DNA of 64,000 nucleotides from Brachybacterium epidermidis (GCF_015209585.1 NZ_JADEYR010000010.1:1-64000); one strand, 5' to 3'; counted from the first letter of the stretch, positions 33,809 to 44,713 are shown. Program-made: numbers and translations. The notes: generated by a model from the letters alone, not told the origin.

Positions 33809-34570
33809 TCAGGTCGCCCGTCGGTAGCGCGTGAGCGTCGCTGCGGTGCCCACCAGCAGCGATTCGAGCAGCCAGTGCTGCTCATGGGCGGGACCGTCGA
33901 TCACCCGCGGGGAGGGCCCGCCCACGGTGCGGTGGCTGACGGAGAAGCACAGCTCGTCCAGCAGGCCCCGTGAGGCGAGCCGCCCCAGTGCGCTGGGCCC
34001 TCCCTCCGCCTGGATCCCGCGGAAGCCGCGCGCGACCAGGGCTGCCAGCGCCTCGCGCTCATCGGCCACGGCGATCACGTGCTCCGGGGGCATGCCGGAG
34101 CGCTCCTGCACCTGCTCCCTGCGGGAGGGCGGGCACAGCAGGTAGGTGGGCCAGTCCGCCTCGATGGTGGCGGGCAGGTCACCGCTGGTGGTCCAGATGG
34201 CCAGGGCCGGTCGTGGCGCTCCCGCGGGACGCAGCGAGGGCTCCAGCAGGTCCGAGCGGCCCCGGGGGCGCCGGTAGTCCTCGCAGCGCACGGTCTGCGA
34301 GCCCACCACCACCACGTCGGCCAGGGCCCGCAGCACCCCGAACAGGAACGAGTCGTCCGGATTGCGCAGCGATCCGCTGGTGCCGTCGGCCCCGGCGACC
34401 GCTCCGTCCACGGTGGTGTTCATCATCGCCCGCACCGTGACCCGGTCGGCGGGCACGGCGTACAGCTCGGCCAGCAGCGCGGCACCGGCCGCATCCTGCG
34501 GCACGGGGCGGGGCTCGGGCATCGGCGCACCCTCGCGCCACAGCAGGTGCAGGGGGGAGTCAGTGGGCAT
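33809..34570 (-). CDS. RibD C-terminal/dihydrofolate-reductase-like pyrimidine reductase
   Basis: The 253 residues match the stand-alone pyrimidine reductase family (RibD_C): VRAMMNTTVDGAVAGADGTSGSLRNPDD near residue 48, VVVGSQTVRCEDYRRP, and RGFRGIQAEGGPSALGRLASRGLLDELCFSVS. Such proteins reduce the ribosyl side chain in riboflavin synthesis or related deazaflavin substrates using NADPH. No other rib gene is adjacent, so the pathway is uncertain. ATG 34570 is chosen because TAGGGT lies 6 bases upstream on the reverse strand; GTG 34576 abuts that element and is unlikely. It converges with the alpha/beta hydrolase gene. Confidence 0.85.
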   Translation of the reverse strand: MPTDSPLHLLWREGAPMPEPRPVPQDAAGAALLAELYAVPADRVTVRAMMNTTVDGAVAGADGTSGSLRNPDDSFLFGVLRALADVVVVGSQTVRCEDYRRPRGRSDLLEPSLRPAGAPRPALAIWTTSGDLPATIEADWPTYLLCPPSRREQVQERSGMPPEHVIAVADEREALAALVARGFRGIQAEGGPSALGRLASRGLLDELCFSVSHRTVGGPSPRVIDGPAHEQHWLLESLLVGTAATLTRYRRAT

Positions 34571-34576
34571 GCGCAC

Positions 34577-34582
34577 ACCCTA
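34577..34582 (-). promoter_or_regulatory. -10 element of the pyrimidine reductase gene, leaderless type
   Basis: On the reverse strand TAGGGT lies 6 bases before ATG 34570. It faces away from the zapE promoter at 34628-34633. Confidence 0.5.
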
Positions 34583-34627
34583 CGAGCTTCCTGCGGGACT
34601 ACCACCCGGCCGCGCCGCCGGCGCACC

Positions 34628-34633
34628 TACACT
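34628..34633 (+). promoter_or_regulatory. -10 element of zapE, leaderless type
   Basis: TACACT lies 7 bases before GTG 34641. The two divergent start codons are 70 bases apart. Confidence 0.5.
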
Positions 34634-34640
34634 GGCCCGC

Positions 34641-35699
34641 GTGACCCCCGCGCTCGCCGACCGCAGACCCGAGCCCACCCTGGAGCGCCTGCTGGCGGAC
34701 CTGGTGCCCCCACCGCGGTTCGCCGATGCCCGCCTGGCCACCTATGAGCCCGATCCCGCGCACCCCTCCCAGGCGGAGGCGAAGGAGCGCATCAGCGCCT
34801 TCGCCGCACAGATCGGCGGTGAGAAGAAGGGCGGTCTGCTGGACCGACTGGGGCTGGGCGGCAAGCGCCGTGCGGAGGCCGCGCGCGGCATCTACCTGGA
34901 CGGCGGCTTCGGGGTGGGAAAGACCCACCTGCTCACCTCCCTGTTCCATGCGGTGCCCGGCAAGCGCGTGTACGGCACCTTCGTGGAGTACACCAACCTG
35001 GTGGGGGCCCTGGGCTTCCAGAAGGCGCTGGACCAGCTGGCGCAGTCGCAGCTGGTGTGCATCGACGAGTTCGAGCTCGACGATCCCGGGGACACCCTGC
35101 TGATGACCCGCCTGATCCGCGAGCTGTCGGACCAGGGCGTCGCGGTGGCCGCGACCTCCAACACGCTCCCCGAGGCGCTGGGGGAGGGCCGTTTCGCCGC
35201 CCAGGACTTCCTGCGGGAGATCCAGTCGATGGCCGAGCGCTTCGAGGTGATGCGCATCGACGGCGAGGACTACCGTCGCCGCGACGGCGCCGTCAACATC
35301 CGCGCCCTCCCGCAGGCTGCGGTCGCAGCCCACGCCCGGACCGGGTCCGGCGCCACCCTGGACTCCTTCGACGAGCTGCTCGCGCATCTGGCCCGGGTCC
35401 ATCCCTCACGCTACGGCGCGATGATCGACGACGTCACCTGTGCGCACCTGACAGGGGTCCGTCGGGTGGATTCGCACAACGACGCCCTGCGCCTGGTGGT
35501 GCTGGTGGACCGGCTGTACGACCGGAAGGTGCCGGTGCTCGTCTCCGCGGCCGACGGCGGTGATGTCCTCGAGCACCTGTACTCCGAGGATCTGCTGGGC
35601 AGCGGGTACCGCAAGAAGTACTACCGCTCCCTCTCGCGCCTGGCGTCCCTGGCCACCGACGGGGCCGCCCTGGTGGAAGCCGGGGGCGACCCTTCCTGA
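34641..35699 (+). CDS. zapE: Cell division protein ZapE (AFG1-like ATPase)
   Basis: ZapE is an ATPase associated with the Z-ring and, through the AFG1 family, with protein quality control. The 352 residues show Walker A GGFGVGKTHLL near 94-104, Walker B LVCIDEFELDDPGDTLL near 141, and the family segments AATSNTLPEALGEGRF and FLREIQSMAERFEVMRIDGEDYR. GTG 34641 with its -10 element 7 bases upstream is preferred over the longer opening from 34362, which is antisense to the reductase. The gene is monocistronic. Confidence 0.9.
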   Translation: MTPALADRRPEPTLERLLADLVPPPRFADARLATYEPDPAHPSQAEAKERISAFAAQIGGEKKGGLLDRLGLGGKRRAEAARGIYLDGGFGVGKTHLLTSLFHAVPGKRVYGTFVEYTNLVGALGFQKALDQLAQSQLVCIDEFELDDPGDTLLMTRLIRELSDQGVAVAATSNTLPEALGEGRFAAQDFLREIQSMAERFEVMRIDGEDYRRRDGAVNIRALPQAAVAAHARTGSGATLDSFDELLAHLARVHPSRYGAMIDDVTCAHLTGVRRVDSHNDALRLVVLVDRLYDRKVPVLVSAADGGDVLEHLYSEDLLGSGYRKKYYRSLSRLASLATDGAALVEAGGDPS

Positions 35700-35823
35700 G
35701 CGTCCGCTGCGCGGCGCGTGCCCGCAGCGCAGTGCCGCCGGCTCACACGGCTGCGGAGCCGCACCATGGGGATCAGCCGGCAGCTCGGGATGCGTGGGCG
35801 GGCAGGCCCGGGTCATCCCGCCA

Positions 35824-37623
35824 TCAGCTGCGGGTCACCACCACGCCGGGCCCGTCCAGGTGCAGGCCGGCCGTCTGGTCGACCGCCACCTGACCGAAGG
35901 CGGCCAGCACCTCACGGGGCGCGGAGCCCGTCTCCAGCCCGCCGTCGCCGCGATGGGCGAGGATCTCGATGCTCCCGCGACGCAGCAGCACCGCGTCCTC
36001 GGAGAGCACCTCCGCCTCGACACGCTGCAGATCGGGGTCCCGCAGCTCGGGGTGCTCGCGACGCAGTGCGATCAGGGCGCGGTACCAGGTGAGCATGCGG
36101 GCGTGGTCGCCCTCGGTGCGCTCTTGCCACTGCAGCATCGACTGCTCGAAGGTACCGCGGTCCTGCGGGTCGAACACCTGGTCCGCCCAGCCCATCGCCG
36201 CGAATTCCTCGGCGCGGCCCGCGCTGACCAGCGCACCCAGCTCCTCGTCGTGATCGGTGAAGTACGCGAACGGCGTGGAGGCCGCCCACTCCTCGCCCTG
36301 GAACAGCATCGGGGTGCCCGGGCCCAGCAGCACCAGGGCGATCGCCGCGGCATGCCGGGCGGGGTCCAGGCCGTGGTGGATGCGGTCTCCGCGGGCCCGG
36401 TTGCCCACCTGGTCGTGGTCCTGCAGGAACGTGACGAAGGAGTGTCCGTCGTAGTGCGGTGAGGCCGGGTCCACCGGCGCACCCCACTGCCTGCCGCGGA
36501 ACGAGGACCAGGTGCCCGTGTGCCGGAACATGCCGGTGAGCACGCGCGTGAGCACCTCGGAGCTGCCGAAGTCCGCGTAGTAGCCGCGCTGCTCGCCCGT
36601 GAACCAGGCGTGCACGCCGTGGTGCACGTCGTCGGCCCACTGCATGTCCATGCCGAGACCGGAGGCGGAGGTGGGGGTGACGGTGGCCGGTTGGTTCCGG
36701 TCCGATTCCGCGATCAGCGTCAGCTCGCGTCCCATCTCCTGCGACCACGCGTCCACGGTGTCGGAGAGCTCGGCCAGGAAGTGCCGGGAGGATCGGTCGC
36801 GCAGCTCGTGCACGGCGTCCAGGCGCAGGCCGTCCAGTCCCATGTCCACCAGCCAGTGCCGCGCCGATCCCAGCAGGAAGTCCCTCACCTCGCGGGCGGA
36901 CTCCTGGTCCAGGTTCACCGCCGGGCCCCACGGGGTCTGGTAGGCGTCGGTGAAGTACGGACCGAACATGCCCAGGTAGTTGCCGGCCGGCCCCAGGTGG
37001 TTGTGCACCACGTCCAGCACCACCGCGAGACCGCGCCGATGGGCGGCCTGCACGAAGCGGGCCAGGCCTGCGGGGCCCCCGTAGGAGGCGTGGGTGGCGT
37101 ACAGCCCCACTCCGTCGTAGCCCCAGCCGCGGTCACCGGGGAATGCGGCCACGGGCATCAGCTCGACCGCGTCCACCCCCAGCTCCACCAGCTCGTCGAG
37201 CCGCTCGATCGCCGAGTCGAAGGTGCCGCCGCGACCGTCCGGGCCGGGCGTGAACGTGCCCACGTGCATTTCGTAGAGCACGGCGCCGCGCAGGCTGCGG
37301 CCGCTCCAGTCGGTCTCCCGTTGCAGCAGCGCGGGGTCGATCACCTCGCTGTCGGCGTGCACCCCGTCCGGCTGGGACAGCGAACGCGGGTCCGGCAGCC
37401 AGGGGCCCTCACCGTCCAGGCGGAACGCGTAGCGGGCGCCAGGGGAGGCGGGCACGCCCGGCAGGCGGTGCCACCCGCCGGGTGCGGCTTCCATCGCGTG
37501 CTCGGTGCCGTCGATGCGGATCTGCACGCGGGAGGCCGACGGGGCCCACACCTCGTAGCGGTCGTGTCGCCTGGGGGCCACGGGGCTCTCAGGATGGGGG
37601 CGGTCGCTGTCGGTGGGCGTCAT
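35824..37623 (-). CDS. treZ: Malto-oligosyltrehalose trehalohydrolase
   Basis: TreZ (GH13) releases trehalose from the maltooligosyl-trehalose made by TreY. The 599 residues have an N-terminal beta domain (RYEVWAPSASRVQIRIDG) and a catalytic barrel with DGLRLDAVHEL (nucleophile Asp), LIAESDRNQP (acid Glu) and LQDHDQVGNRARGDR (third Asp). The ATG at 37623 overlaps the treY stop by 4 bases. It is the last gene of the reverse treX-treY-treZ operon; its stop lies 124 bases from the convergent zapE. Confidence 0.94.
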   Translation of the reverse strand: MTPTDSDRPHPESPVAPRRHDRYEVWAPSASRVQIRIDGTEHAMEAAPGGWHRLPGVPASPGARYAFRLDGEGPWLPDPRSLSQPDGVHADSEVIDPALLQRETDWSGRSLRGAVLYEMHVGTFTPGPDGRGGTFDSAIERLDELVELGVDAVELMPVAAFPGDRGWGYDGVGLYATHASYGGPAGLARFVQAAHRRGLAVVLDVVHNHLGPAGNYLGMFGPYFTDAYQTPWGPAVNLDQESAREVRDFLLGSARHWLVDMGLDGLRLDAVHELRDRSSRHFLAELSDTVDAWSQEMGRELTLIAESDRNQPATVTPTSASGLGMDMQWADDVHHGVHAWFTGEQRGYYADFGSSEVLTRVLTGMFRHTGTWSSFRGRQWGAPVDPASPHYDGHSFVTFLQDHDQVGNRARGDRIHHGLDPARHAAAIALVLLGPGTPMLFQGEEWAASTPFAYFTDHDEELGALVSAGRAEEFAAMGWADQVFDPQDRGTFEQSMLQWQERTEGDHARMLTWYRALIALRREHPELRDPDLQRVEAEVLSEDAVLLRRGSIEILAHRGDGGLETGSAPREVLAAFGQVAVDQTAGLHLDGPGVVVTRS

Positions 37624-40184
37624 GCCGTCCTCTCGGGGTCGTCCTGCTCGTCATCGGCGGTACCGGTGGTCGCGGGCTGCTCGCCGCTGCGCACCAGCAG
37701 CGCCACGGGCCAGTCGCCCAGCAGCTGGGACAGCAGCAGCTGTCCGCCCTCGTGCTCGACGCCGGAGAGGGCATCGCGCCAGCGCCCCTCGGGCAGAGCG
37801 ATCCAGGCATCGCCCCAGCCACCCCGCTGGGACAGTGCGTGTGCGAGCCTGGTCGCCACGGTCACCGCCTCCAGTGGGCCGTCCCCGTGGGCGCGGCCGA
37901 AGGCGAAGGCGTGCCCGGTGGTGGTGGGCAGCGGCCGATAGCTCGCCTCGCGTCCCCGGAACAGCTCGGGCCGCTCCCGGCGCAGGGTGAGCGCGCGGTG
38001 GGTGAGCCAGAGCTTCTCGTCGCCGATGCCGTCGGGGCCGGCCCCGTCGATCATCCGCTCCAGCCGCTGCTGGTGCAGGGCATGGTCCACGGGGCGGCGG
38101 TTGTCGGGGTCCACCAGGGATAGGTCGATCGTCTCGTTGCCCTGGTACACGTCCGGCACGCCGGGCATGGTCAGCTGGATCAGCTTCTGCCCAAGGATCG
38201 CGGAGCGCTGGGAGGGCAGGGTGCGGCGTGTCCAGTCGGTGAGGATCGCATCGACCTCGTCGCTGGCCAGCGCGGCGCGGCCCAGTTCGAGCACCTGGTT
38301 CTCGTAGTCGCCGTCCTGCTCGGTCCAGGTGGTGTGCACCTTCGCCTCGCGCATCGCCTTCTCCAGGTACCCGTCCAGGCGCTCGACGGTGATGCGTTCC
38401 GCGCCGGAGCCGGGCAGGTCCCAGCAGCCCGCGAGGGTCTGCCACAGCAGCAGCTCCATCGCACCGTCGACGCGGTCGCCGCGGTGCTCGGCCGTGGCCT
38501 GGTCCAGCGCCTGCACCGTGAGCGCCCACTCCAGGGGGAGCTCGGTGAGCACGGCCAGGCGCGCCCGGACGTCCTCACTGCGCTTGGTGTCGTGCGTGGA
38601 CAGGGTGGTCATCGCATCGGGGCGGGTGCGCAGCATGGTGGCGGCGTGGTCGTGGACCGCATCGGGCTCCACCCCGATCCGATCCGGGTCCGAGCCCACC
38701 TCGTTGACGGCAGCGAAGCGGGTGAAGCGGTAGAAGGCGGTGTCCTCGAGCGCCTTGGCGTGGACCGGGCCGCAGGTCTGGGCGAAGCGCACGATCACCT
38801 CGGCCCGGTCGCTGCTCGCGGTGCGACCGGCACTGCCGATCTCGTCACCGCACACCAGCGCCACCACGATCTCCAGGGTGGCCACCACGTCCTCGTCCTC
38901 GCCCAGGGCGTGGCGCGCCCGGGCAGCGGCCTGCTCGATGACCGCCCGCTCCGAGCCCGGGGCGGACTCGCCCGGGACGATGTACGCCCGGTACCGGTCC
39001 ATCGAGCTCAGCAGCGCCACCACCACGCGCTGGATGTTGCGCCGCGTGGTGTCGCGCAGGCGGATGTCCTCCTGGCAGATTCGGTGGATCAGCGCGGTCA
39101 GGCGCTCGATCTCCGCCCACAGGCTGGTGGTGACGATCAGCTCGGTGGACTCCTCGGCCACCTCCTCGAAGGGTCGCTGGTCACCGGTGCGGCGCTGCCA
39201 CAGATGAGTGAGCCCGAGAGCCCCGTGCGGCTCGTGGAACAGGCCGCCCACCCGCCACAGGGCGTCATAGCCGGTGGTGCCCGCGCAGGGGAAGTCCCCG
39301 GGCAGCTGCTCCTCGCCCTCCAGGATCTTCTCCACCACGGTCCACGCCCCACCGGTGGCGCGGTCCAGATCCCGCAGGTACCCCCGAGGATCGGCCAGGC
39401 CGTCAGGGTGGTCGATGCGGTAGCCATCGATGATGCCTTCGGACTGCAGGCGCAGCAGGGTGGCGTGGGTCGCCTCGAACACCTCCGGCAGCTCCACCCG
39501 CACCGCGGCGAGCGTGTTCACGTCGAAGAACCGCCGATAGTTCAGCTCCTCGTCGGAGACCTTCCAGTAGGCCAGGCGGTACCACTGGCGATCCAGCAGA
39601 TCCGCGAGCCCCAGGTGCTCGGTGCCCGCCGCGACCGGGAGCACGTTGTCGTAGTACTGGACCACCTGCTCCTGGAGAACGGTGCCATCGGGCTGGGGGA
39701 TCTCGGCGGTGCCCACGGTGATCTCGCCATCGGCCAGCACGGCGCCGATGGGGCGGCCCAGCACGGGCACCAGCACCGACAGCTCCGCGGAGGCGTCGAG
39801 GTCGAACCAGTCCGCGTAGGGGGAGGCTGGCCCCTCCTTCAGCACCGACCACAGGGCGCGGTTGTGCCAGATCGGCGTGGGGATGGCCATGTGGTTGGGG
39901 ACCACGTCGACGATCAGCCCCATGCCATGTGCGTGGGCGGCATCGGCGAGGCGACGCAGGGCCGCCTCACCGCCGATCTCCTCGCTGATGCGGGTGTGGT
40001 CCACCACGTCGTAGCCGTGCACGGAACCCGGTGCGGCCTGCAGCACGGGCGAGCAGAAGATGTGCCCCACGCCCAGGCGTGCCAGGTACGGCACCAGGTC
40101 GGCGCCGTCATCGGCCGTGAAGCCGGCGTGCAGCTGCAGCCGGTAGGTGGAGGTCGGGACGGTGGACTGGGAGGGGTGGGTCAC
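37620..40184 (-). CDS. treY: Maltooligosyl trehalose synthase
   Basis: TreY (GH13) isomerises the reducing-end alpha-1,4 bond of a maltodextrin to the alpha,alpha-1,1 bond of trehalose. The 854 residues show STYRLQLHAGFTADDGADLVPYLARLG at the N-terminus, VDVVPNHMAI, DGYRIDHPDGLADP (nucleophile), VVEKILEGEEQLP (acid) and LSTHDTKRSEDVRARL. The length is typical of actinobacterial TreY. The ATG at 40184 has GGAGGAG a few bases upstream on the reverse strand. treX lies 84 bases upstream. Confidence 0.95.
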   Translation of the reverse strand: MTHPSQSTVPTSTYRLQLHAGFTADDGADLVPYLARLGVGHIFCSPVLQAAPGSVHGYDVVDHTRISEEIGGEAALRRLADAAHAHGMGLIVDVVPNHMAIPTPIWHNRALWSVLKEGPASPYADWFDLDASAELSVLVPVLGRPIGAVLADGEITVGTAEIPQPDGTVLQEQVVQYYDNVLPVAAGTEHLGLADLLDRQWYRLAYWKVSDEELNYRRFFDVNTLAAVRVELPEVFEATHATLLRLQSEGIIDGYRIDHPDGLADPRGYLRDLDRATGGAWTVVEKILEGEEQLPGDFPCAGTTGYDALWRVGGLFHEPHGALGLTHLWQRRTGDQRPFEEVAEESTELIVTTSLWAEIERLTALIHRICQEDIRLRDTTRRNIQRVVVALLSSMDRYRAYIVPGESAPGSERAVIEQAAARARHALGEDEDVVATLEIVVALVCGDEIGSAGRTASSDRAEVIVRFAQTCGPVHAKALEDTAFYRFTRFAAVNEVGSDPDRIGVEPDAVHDHAATMLRTRPDAMTTLSTHDTKRSEDVRARLAVLTELPLEWALTVQALDQATAEHRGDRVDGAMELLLWQTLAGCWDLPGSGAERITVERLDGYLEKAMREAKVHTTWTEQDGDYENQVLELGRAALASDEVDAILTDWTRRTLPSQRSAILGQKLIQLTMPGVPDVYQGNETIDLSLVDPDNRRPVDHALHQQRLERMIDGAGPDGIGDEKLWLTHRALTLRRERPELFRGREASYRPLPTTTGHAFAFGRAHGDGPLEAVTVATRLAHALSQRGGWGDAWIALPEGRWRDALSGVEHEGGQLLLSQLLGDWPVALLVRSGEQPATTGTADDEQDDPERTA

Positions 40185-40268
40185 GCGGTCTCCTCCTGGG
40201 AGGTGGTCAGGCGGGGCGCGGCCGGCTCATCCGCGGGGACGGACCGGCCGCGCGTCGAGTCGGCGAAC

Positions 40269-42434
<2,166 letters not shown>

Positions 42435-42440
42435 GGGGTC

Positions 42441-42446
42441 AGAGTA
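42441..42446 (-). promoter_or_regulatory. -10 element of treXYZ operon, leaderless type
   Basis: On the reverse strand TACTCT lies 6 bases before ATG 42434. No Shine-Dalgarno is present. Confidence 0.5.
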
Positions 42447-42592
42447 ACCGGCGGTCGCTGGGGGATCGCCCCGGTGACCGTCCTACGGGCCCGGACGAGC
42501 GCAAGATCTCCTCCCGGGCGTGATCCACCAGGCGCCAGGTGGTGTGCGGGAAGAGGTCCTGCTTGGATGCCCGCTCGCACCGAGCCCGACTC

Positions 42593-43405
42593 TCAGGGAG
42601 CTCCGGGGAGGTGCGCGAGGTCGTCCCGCAGGGCGCGGAACCACCGGTACTCGTACTCGGAACGAGGAACCCGCAGCGCGTCCTCGCACCAGAGCGCGAG
42701 CTCCTCGCCGCTCCAGTGCCCCTGCCTGAGGAGGGCAGGGATGACGAGCGTGCGCAGCCCGTGTCCGTGGCGGTCCGTGTTCGTCTCGTCGATCTGCGCA
42801 GCCGAGGCGCCCTTGACGCCCGGCACCTGGAACAGCAACGGAAGAGTGGTGCGGATCAACACGGGGCGGGCCTCGAGGTAGCGCAGCAAGTGTGACCCGG
42901 AGGACTGCGGCGCCGACGAGATCAGCGCCAGCACGGCCCCCTGCTGGGCCGGGGGAGGGGTAAGCCCCCGGTGCGCCCAGTCGAACATTGCCTCGATGCC
43001 GAGGTTGGCATCCACGGCCCTGGGTCGCCGAGCGAACCGGGCCGACCACTCCTCGACGAACACCGGCAGGTCGCGGGGGAACAGGCGGGGGACCATGTCC
43101 CGGGTGACGCGGAGATTCAGGGGGTTCACCTTTGCGGCGGCAGCCGGACCTGACGCGGCGATCAGCCGGACCACGTCGGCGGCGTCATGGTGGCTGTCGA
43201 GCTCCCCGTTCCAGTGGTCAGGATCCTCCGCTCCTCCCGGGGCAGAAAGGATTGCGCGTGCCGAGGGTGTCAGGGACCGGCCGATCCTGTGTCGTGCGGC
43301 GAAGGGAAGCGTCTCGAGGATCTCGACCAGGGTGTGGGCCCGGCCGTCGCGCAATGCACTGCGAGCGCTCTCGAGGATGGATCTTGCGTGATCGGGGTGG
43401 CTCAT
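42593..43405 (-). CDS. DUF6493-like protein, probably a fragment
   Basis: The 270 residues resemble the N-terminal repeats of actinobacterial DUF6493 proteins, which are normally several times longer: SALRDGRAHTLVEILETLPFAARHRIGRSL, RRPRAVDANLGIEAMFDWAHRGLTPPP, and YLEARPVLIRTTLPLLFQVPG. It stops within a repeat (RWFRALRDDLAHLPGAP). Past the stop, the reverse frame one base over stays open for about 50 codons and looks protein-like (QDLFPHTTWRLVDHAREEIL), so a frame break is possible; otherwise the gene is a natural remnant. ATG 43405 has only weak ribosome-site support. Assignment rests on pattern memory. Confidence 0.5.
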   Translation of the reverse strand: MSHPDHARSILESARSALRDGRAHTLVEILETLPFAARHRIGRSLTPSARAILSAPGGAEDPDHWNGELDSHHDAADVVRLIAASGPAAAAKVNPLNLRVTRDMVPRLFPRDLPVFVEEWSARFARRPRAVDANLGIEAMFDWAHRGLTPPPAQQGAVLALISSAPQSSGSHLLRYLEARPVLIRTTLPLLFQVPGVKGASAAQIDETNTDRHGHGLRTLVIPALLRQGHWSGEELALWCEDALRVPRSEYEYRWFRALRDDLAHLPGAP

Positions 43406-43450
43406 CGGGCGATCATCTCCATCGATGCGTCATGGCGCCGAACCATCTGG

Positions 43451-43522
43451 TGGGCGATACTGGGATCGAACCAGTGACCTCTTCCGTGTCAGGGAAGCGC
43501 GCTACCGCTGCGCCAATCGCCC
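43451..43522 (-). tRNA. tRNA-Val (GAC)
   Basis: Acceptor arms GGGCGAT/ATCGCCC pair, the T-loop has GGTTCGATCCC, and the anticodon loop CTGACAC gives GAC (43488-43490). The sequence is identical to the forward copy at 44293-44364. Confidence 0.95.
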
Positions 43523-43572
43523 GCGGGGTGGGACCAGTGGTCCCACCCTGCCGCGCCCGGAGGCGACGGTGG

Positions 43573-43643
43573 AGGTGGGTACGGGATTCGAACCCGTGTA
43601 CACGGCTTTGCAGGCCGTTGCCTCGCCTCTCGGCCAACCCACC
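43573..43643 (-). tRNA. tRNA-Cys (GCA)
   Basis: Acceptor arms GGTGGGT/ACCCACC pair, the T-loop has GGTTCGAATCC, and the anticodon loop CTGCAAA gives GCA (43609-43611). Third of four reverse tRNAs. Confidence 0.95.
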
Positions 43644-43707
43644 ACGATGCTTGCGCATCTTATGGAAAAGGCGCTCCCGACAGTGATGTCGGGTGCGCCG
43701 CTCCCGG

Positions 43708-43780
43708 AGCGGACGACGGGACTCGAACCCGCGACCCTCACCTTGGCAAGGTGATGCTCTACCAACTGAGCCACGTCCGC
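43708..43780 (-). tRNA. tRNA-Gly (GCC)
   Basis: Acceptor arms GCGGACG/CGTCCGC pair and the anticodon loop TTGCCAA gives GCC (43745-43747). The sequence is identical to the forward copy at 44193-44265. Confidence 0.95.
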
Positions 43781-43827
43781 AATGCGTTGTCCACGGTTTC
43801 CCCGGAGGGACTGCGTGAACCTCGCCG

Positions 43828-43899
43828 TGGGCGATACTGGGATCGAACCAGTGACCTCTTCCGTGTGAAGGAAGCGCGCTACCGCTGCGCCAATCGCCC
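43828..43899 (-). tRNA. tRNA-Val (CAC)
   Basis: The body is nearly the same as tRNA-Val(GAC): the anticodon loop TTCACAC replaces CTGACAC, giving CAC (43865-43867). The two valine isoacceptors seem to be recent relatives. It is the first gene of the reverse cluster. Confidence 0.95.
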
Positions 43900-44192
43900 G
43901 CTGGTGTTTCCACCCTCGGTGCCCGCCCTCTCAGGCGGACCTCCAGAATATTACACGCTTCTGGCGGTGACCCGTGCATCTGGGGGTGTGAGCTACGCCC
44001 CGTCGGCAGTCGACTCGGCTCGTGGGTGCTGACCCTGCACGGTGGGGGTCCTTCTATGACGGGTGTGCCGGCGGCCGCGACAGGCGTGCCGATGGCCGCG
44101 CCGCCCGGTGACCTCTGCCACGAGGGGCCGCATGCGTTTGCGCACTGAACCGCGGGAGCACTAGGGTGTTCCTTCGTCGGCTTGGCCGATGC
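43900..44192. promoter_or_regulatory. Divergent promoter region between tRNA clusters
   Basis: About 293 bases with no gene. Forward: TTGCGC (44138-44143), 18 bases, TAGGGT (44162-44167), 25 bases before tRNA-Gly. Reverse: A+T-rich TAATAT/TATTCT (around 43945-43953, reverse strand), about 50 bases before tRNA-Val(CAC), without a clear -35. Confidence 0.5.
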
Positions 44193-44265
44193 GCGGACGT
44201 GGCTCAGTTGGTAGAGCATCACCTTGCCAAGGTGAGGGTCGCGGGTTCGAGTCCCGTCGTCCGCT
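44193..44265 (+). tRNA. tRNA-Gly (GCC), forward copy
   Basis: Acceptor arms GCGGACG (44193-44199) and CGTCCGC (44258-44264) pair; the anticodon loop TTGCCAA gives GCC. Identical over its whole length to the reverse copy. Confidence 0.95.
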
Positions 44266-44292
44266 CCATCTCCCCAGCACCCTCGGGTGCAC

Positions 44293-44364
44293 GGGCGATT
44301 GGCGCAGCGGTAGCGCGCTTCCCTGACACGGAAGAGGTCACTGGTTCGATCCCAGTATCGCCCA
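44293..44364 (+). tRNA. tRNA-Val (GAC), forward copy
   Basis: Acceptor arms GGGCGAT (44293-44299) and ATCGCCC (44357-44363) pair; the anticodon loop CTGACAC gives GAC (44325-44327). Identical to the reverse copy at 43451-43522. Confidence 0.95.
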
Positions 44365-44371
44365 CCCATGA

Positions 44372-44401
44372 GAACAGCCCCGGCTCCGGCCGGGGCTGTT
44401 C
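44372..44401 (+). terminator. Intrinsic terminator of the forward tRNA pair
   Basis: A perfect 12-bp stem, GAACAGCCCCGG (44372-44383) with CCGGGGCTGTTC (44390-44401), with a 6-base loop. It begins 8 bases after the tRNA. No T-run follows. Confidence 0.75.
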
Positions 44402-44713
44402 TGCATTCCCCGACGGCGCGGTTCTGGAGCCGACTGATCCATGGCTGCCCATGGGTTCAGGCTCTTGCGGCCCCTTGTCATGGCTCGGGTTCTCACGGCT
44501 CCTTGTTCTCCGGCGGCTCCTGGGCCCCTTCTGCCCCGTGGCCACTGGCGCGATACCGCGGCGTGATCGGCCCCGCCGCCTGCCTGTCGCGAGATGGCGA
44601 CATAGGATCGCGGCACGGCGACGGCGGTGCGACAGCGCTGCCACACCGCGCCGATAGCGTCGAGAGCAAGCGGACGGCAGGGGGCCGTCCACTATCGCCC
44701 GAGGAGGCGCATC
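44402..44713 (+). promoter_or_regulatory. Upstream region of the envelope-sensing cassette
   Basis: About 312 bases with no gene. Possible -10 elements are TAGGAT (44603-44608) and TAGCGT (44655-44660); neither has a good -35. A strong ribosome site GAGGAGG is at 44701-44707. Confidence 0.4.

Noticed and set aside
43451-44364. tRNA cluster as an integration (att) site with an element
   Set aside because: No integrase, direct repeat of a tRNA 3' end or foreign-composition block was seen nearby; the inverted copies are whole tRNA genes.
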